The notes under the pieces are model-generated. The model was given only the letters and a program-made list of their open reading frames with translations. It did no database searches and was not told the DNA's origin. A stretch of DNA of 64,000 nucleotides, taken from Plotosus lineatus. Taxonomy: Eukaryota; Chordata; Actinopteri; Siluriformes; Plotosidae. Positions 63,461-64,000 of this stretch are shown one piece after another. Position numbers and translations under genes: made by a program. The stretch spans positions 57,245,125 through 57,309,124 of the forward strand of contig CM045731.1 in NCBI GenBank assembly GCA_024760905.1, written 5' to 3'. How positions within the stretch are numbered: position 1 is the stretch's first letter; each line of letters begins with the position of its first letter.

Positions 63461-63510
<50 letters not shown>
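63461..63510. repeat. TA microsatellite
   Basis: About 25 TA units after a tctg run. The following 63511-63680 segment (caccacccctcgaaacagat) is not recognised and has no gene. Confidence 0.92.
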
Positions 63511-63512
<2 letters not shown>

Positions 63513-63678
63513 ATTCTTCTATAATCACCTGAAGAGAGAGGATGGTTTCACCACCCCTCGAAACAGATCTGTAGTGATAAATGGAGTTTCAATAGAAAGT
63601 CTTTGTCCTGTCCTTTTATTTTTATTTGCTCTACCAAAAAGTATTGAGCACTCTCCTACGGAAGGATCTACTCAGAAA

Positions 63679-63800
<122 letters not shown>

Positions 63801-63819
63801 CTTCTTCTTAATTTATATT

Positions 63820-64000
63820 TTTTACAGTCCCCTTTAAGAGTACTGGAAAGTCAATAAAATTTCTCTTGTGATTGTGGCTTCATTAGAACAGGATCCTAAA
63901 GGATCTGAAACTGAGCCTGTGTGACTTTTCACAAAATGAAACTCTCATGTTATTTGCATCAACTAAACTCCATCCTCTTTCCCCCTTTCACTCCCTAACC
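63820..64000 (+). promoter_or_regulatory. Ly6 promoter copy at the right edge
   Basis: Homologous to 62100-62336 and 47126-47320 (agtactggaaagtcaataaa onward). A gap of about 35 bases removes the first half of the ISRE-like element, leaving only tctgaaactgag. The octamer (63952-63959) is kept. The window ends just before the expected TATA box, so a further Ly6 gene probably begins within about 120 bases to the right. Confidence 0.7.

Overview
Organism and general character. The window is vertebrate nuclear DNA, almost certainly from a teleost fish. It has spliced genes with GT-AG introns, long CA/GT, CT, ATT, GAT and TA microsatellites, and a dense, mixed transposon load typical of fish: Tc1-like, hAT (ZBED-like, Ac-like and non-autonomous), Tigger-like, Harbinger, Ty3/Gypsy with chromodomain, RTE and Rex3-like LINEs, a CR1/Rex1-like LINE, tRNA-derived SINEs and endogenous retrovirus pieces. 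The species cannot be fixed from the window. There is no prokaryotic-style gene organisation.

Host genes. The only apparently intact cellular genes are two three-exon Ly6/uPAR (three-finger, probably GPI-anchored) genes in opposite orientation: one on the minus strand (coding 24561 down to 22913) and one on the plus strand (coding 47422 to 48612). They share an identical exon-1 signal peptide, the same splice phases, a CC-x4-CN ending and a hydrophobic tail. They differ mainly in the finger loops. Both have a promoter with an interferon-response-like element (GAAACTGAAACT), an octamer and a TATA-like box. Three more partial copies mark a larger array: an isolated exon 1 (34141 to 34093, minus), a promoter copy cut at its TATA box (61740-62336), and a promoter copy at the right edge (63820-64000), whose gene should start just outside.

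Layout. 1-6690 is the left unit of a direct segmental duplication whose second unit is 36296-43474. Part of the same block recurs at 16910-21640 and about 34320-34670. The units share old hAT and Tc1 insertions and differ in younger ones. 6700-8640 is a Harbinger remnant. 8655-11796 is a decayed chromodomain Gypsy element on the minus strand, followed by Rex3-like, hAT and Tc1 debris to 13940. 14208-21478 holds two RTE LINE copies. 22165-26140 is the minus-strand Ly6 gene and its flanks. 26414-30913 is a head-to-tail pair of RTE LINE copies inside a single target-site duplication. 30940-31560 is a GAT/GGT tract. 32075-33605 is a Tc1-like element with long inverted repeats. 43475-46075 is the LTR, tRNA-Tyr primer site and broken gag of an endogenous retrovirus. 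47126-49340 is the plus-strand Ly6 gene. 50095-52590 is a GT-rich tract hosting a SINE that hosts a hAT element. 52594-61423 is a nested stack: a CR1/Rex1-like LINE inside an RTE LINE inside a decayed retroviral env. 61424-64000 is Ly6 flank, a LINE tail and TA repeats.

How it fits together. I see a Ly6 gene array expanded by direct and inverted duplication and then used as a landing zone for transposons. Target-site duplications date many insertions relative to each other. No enzyme pathway or operon-like system is present. The most notable non-gene observation is a chimeric SINE family whose tail combines the 5' end and the 3' end of the local RTE LINE.
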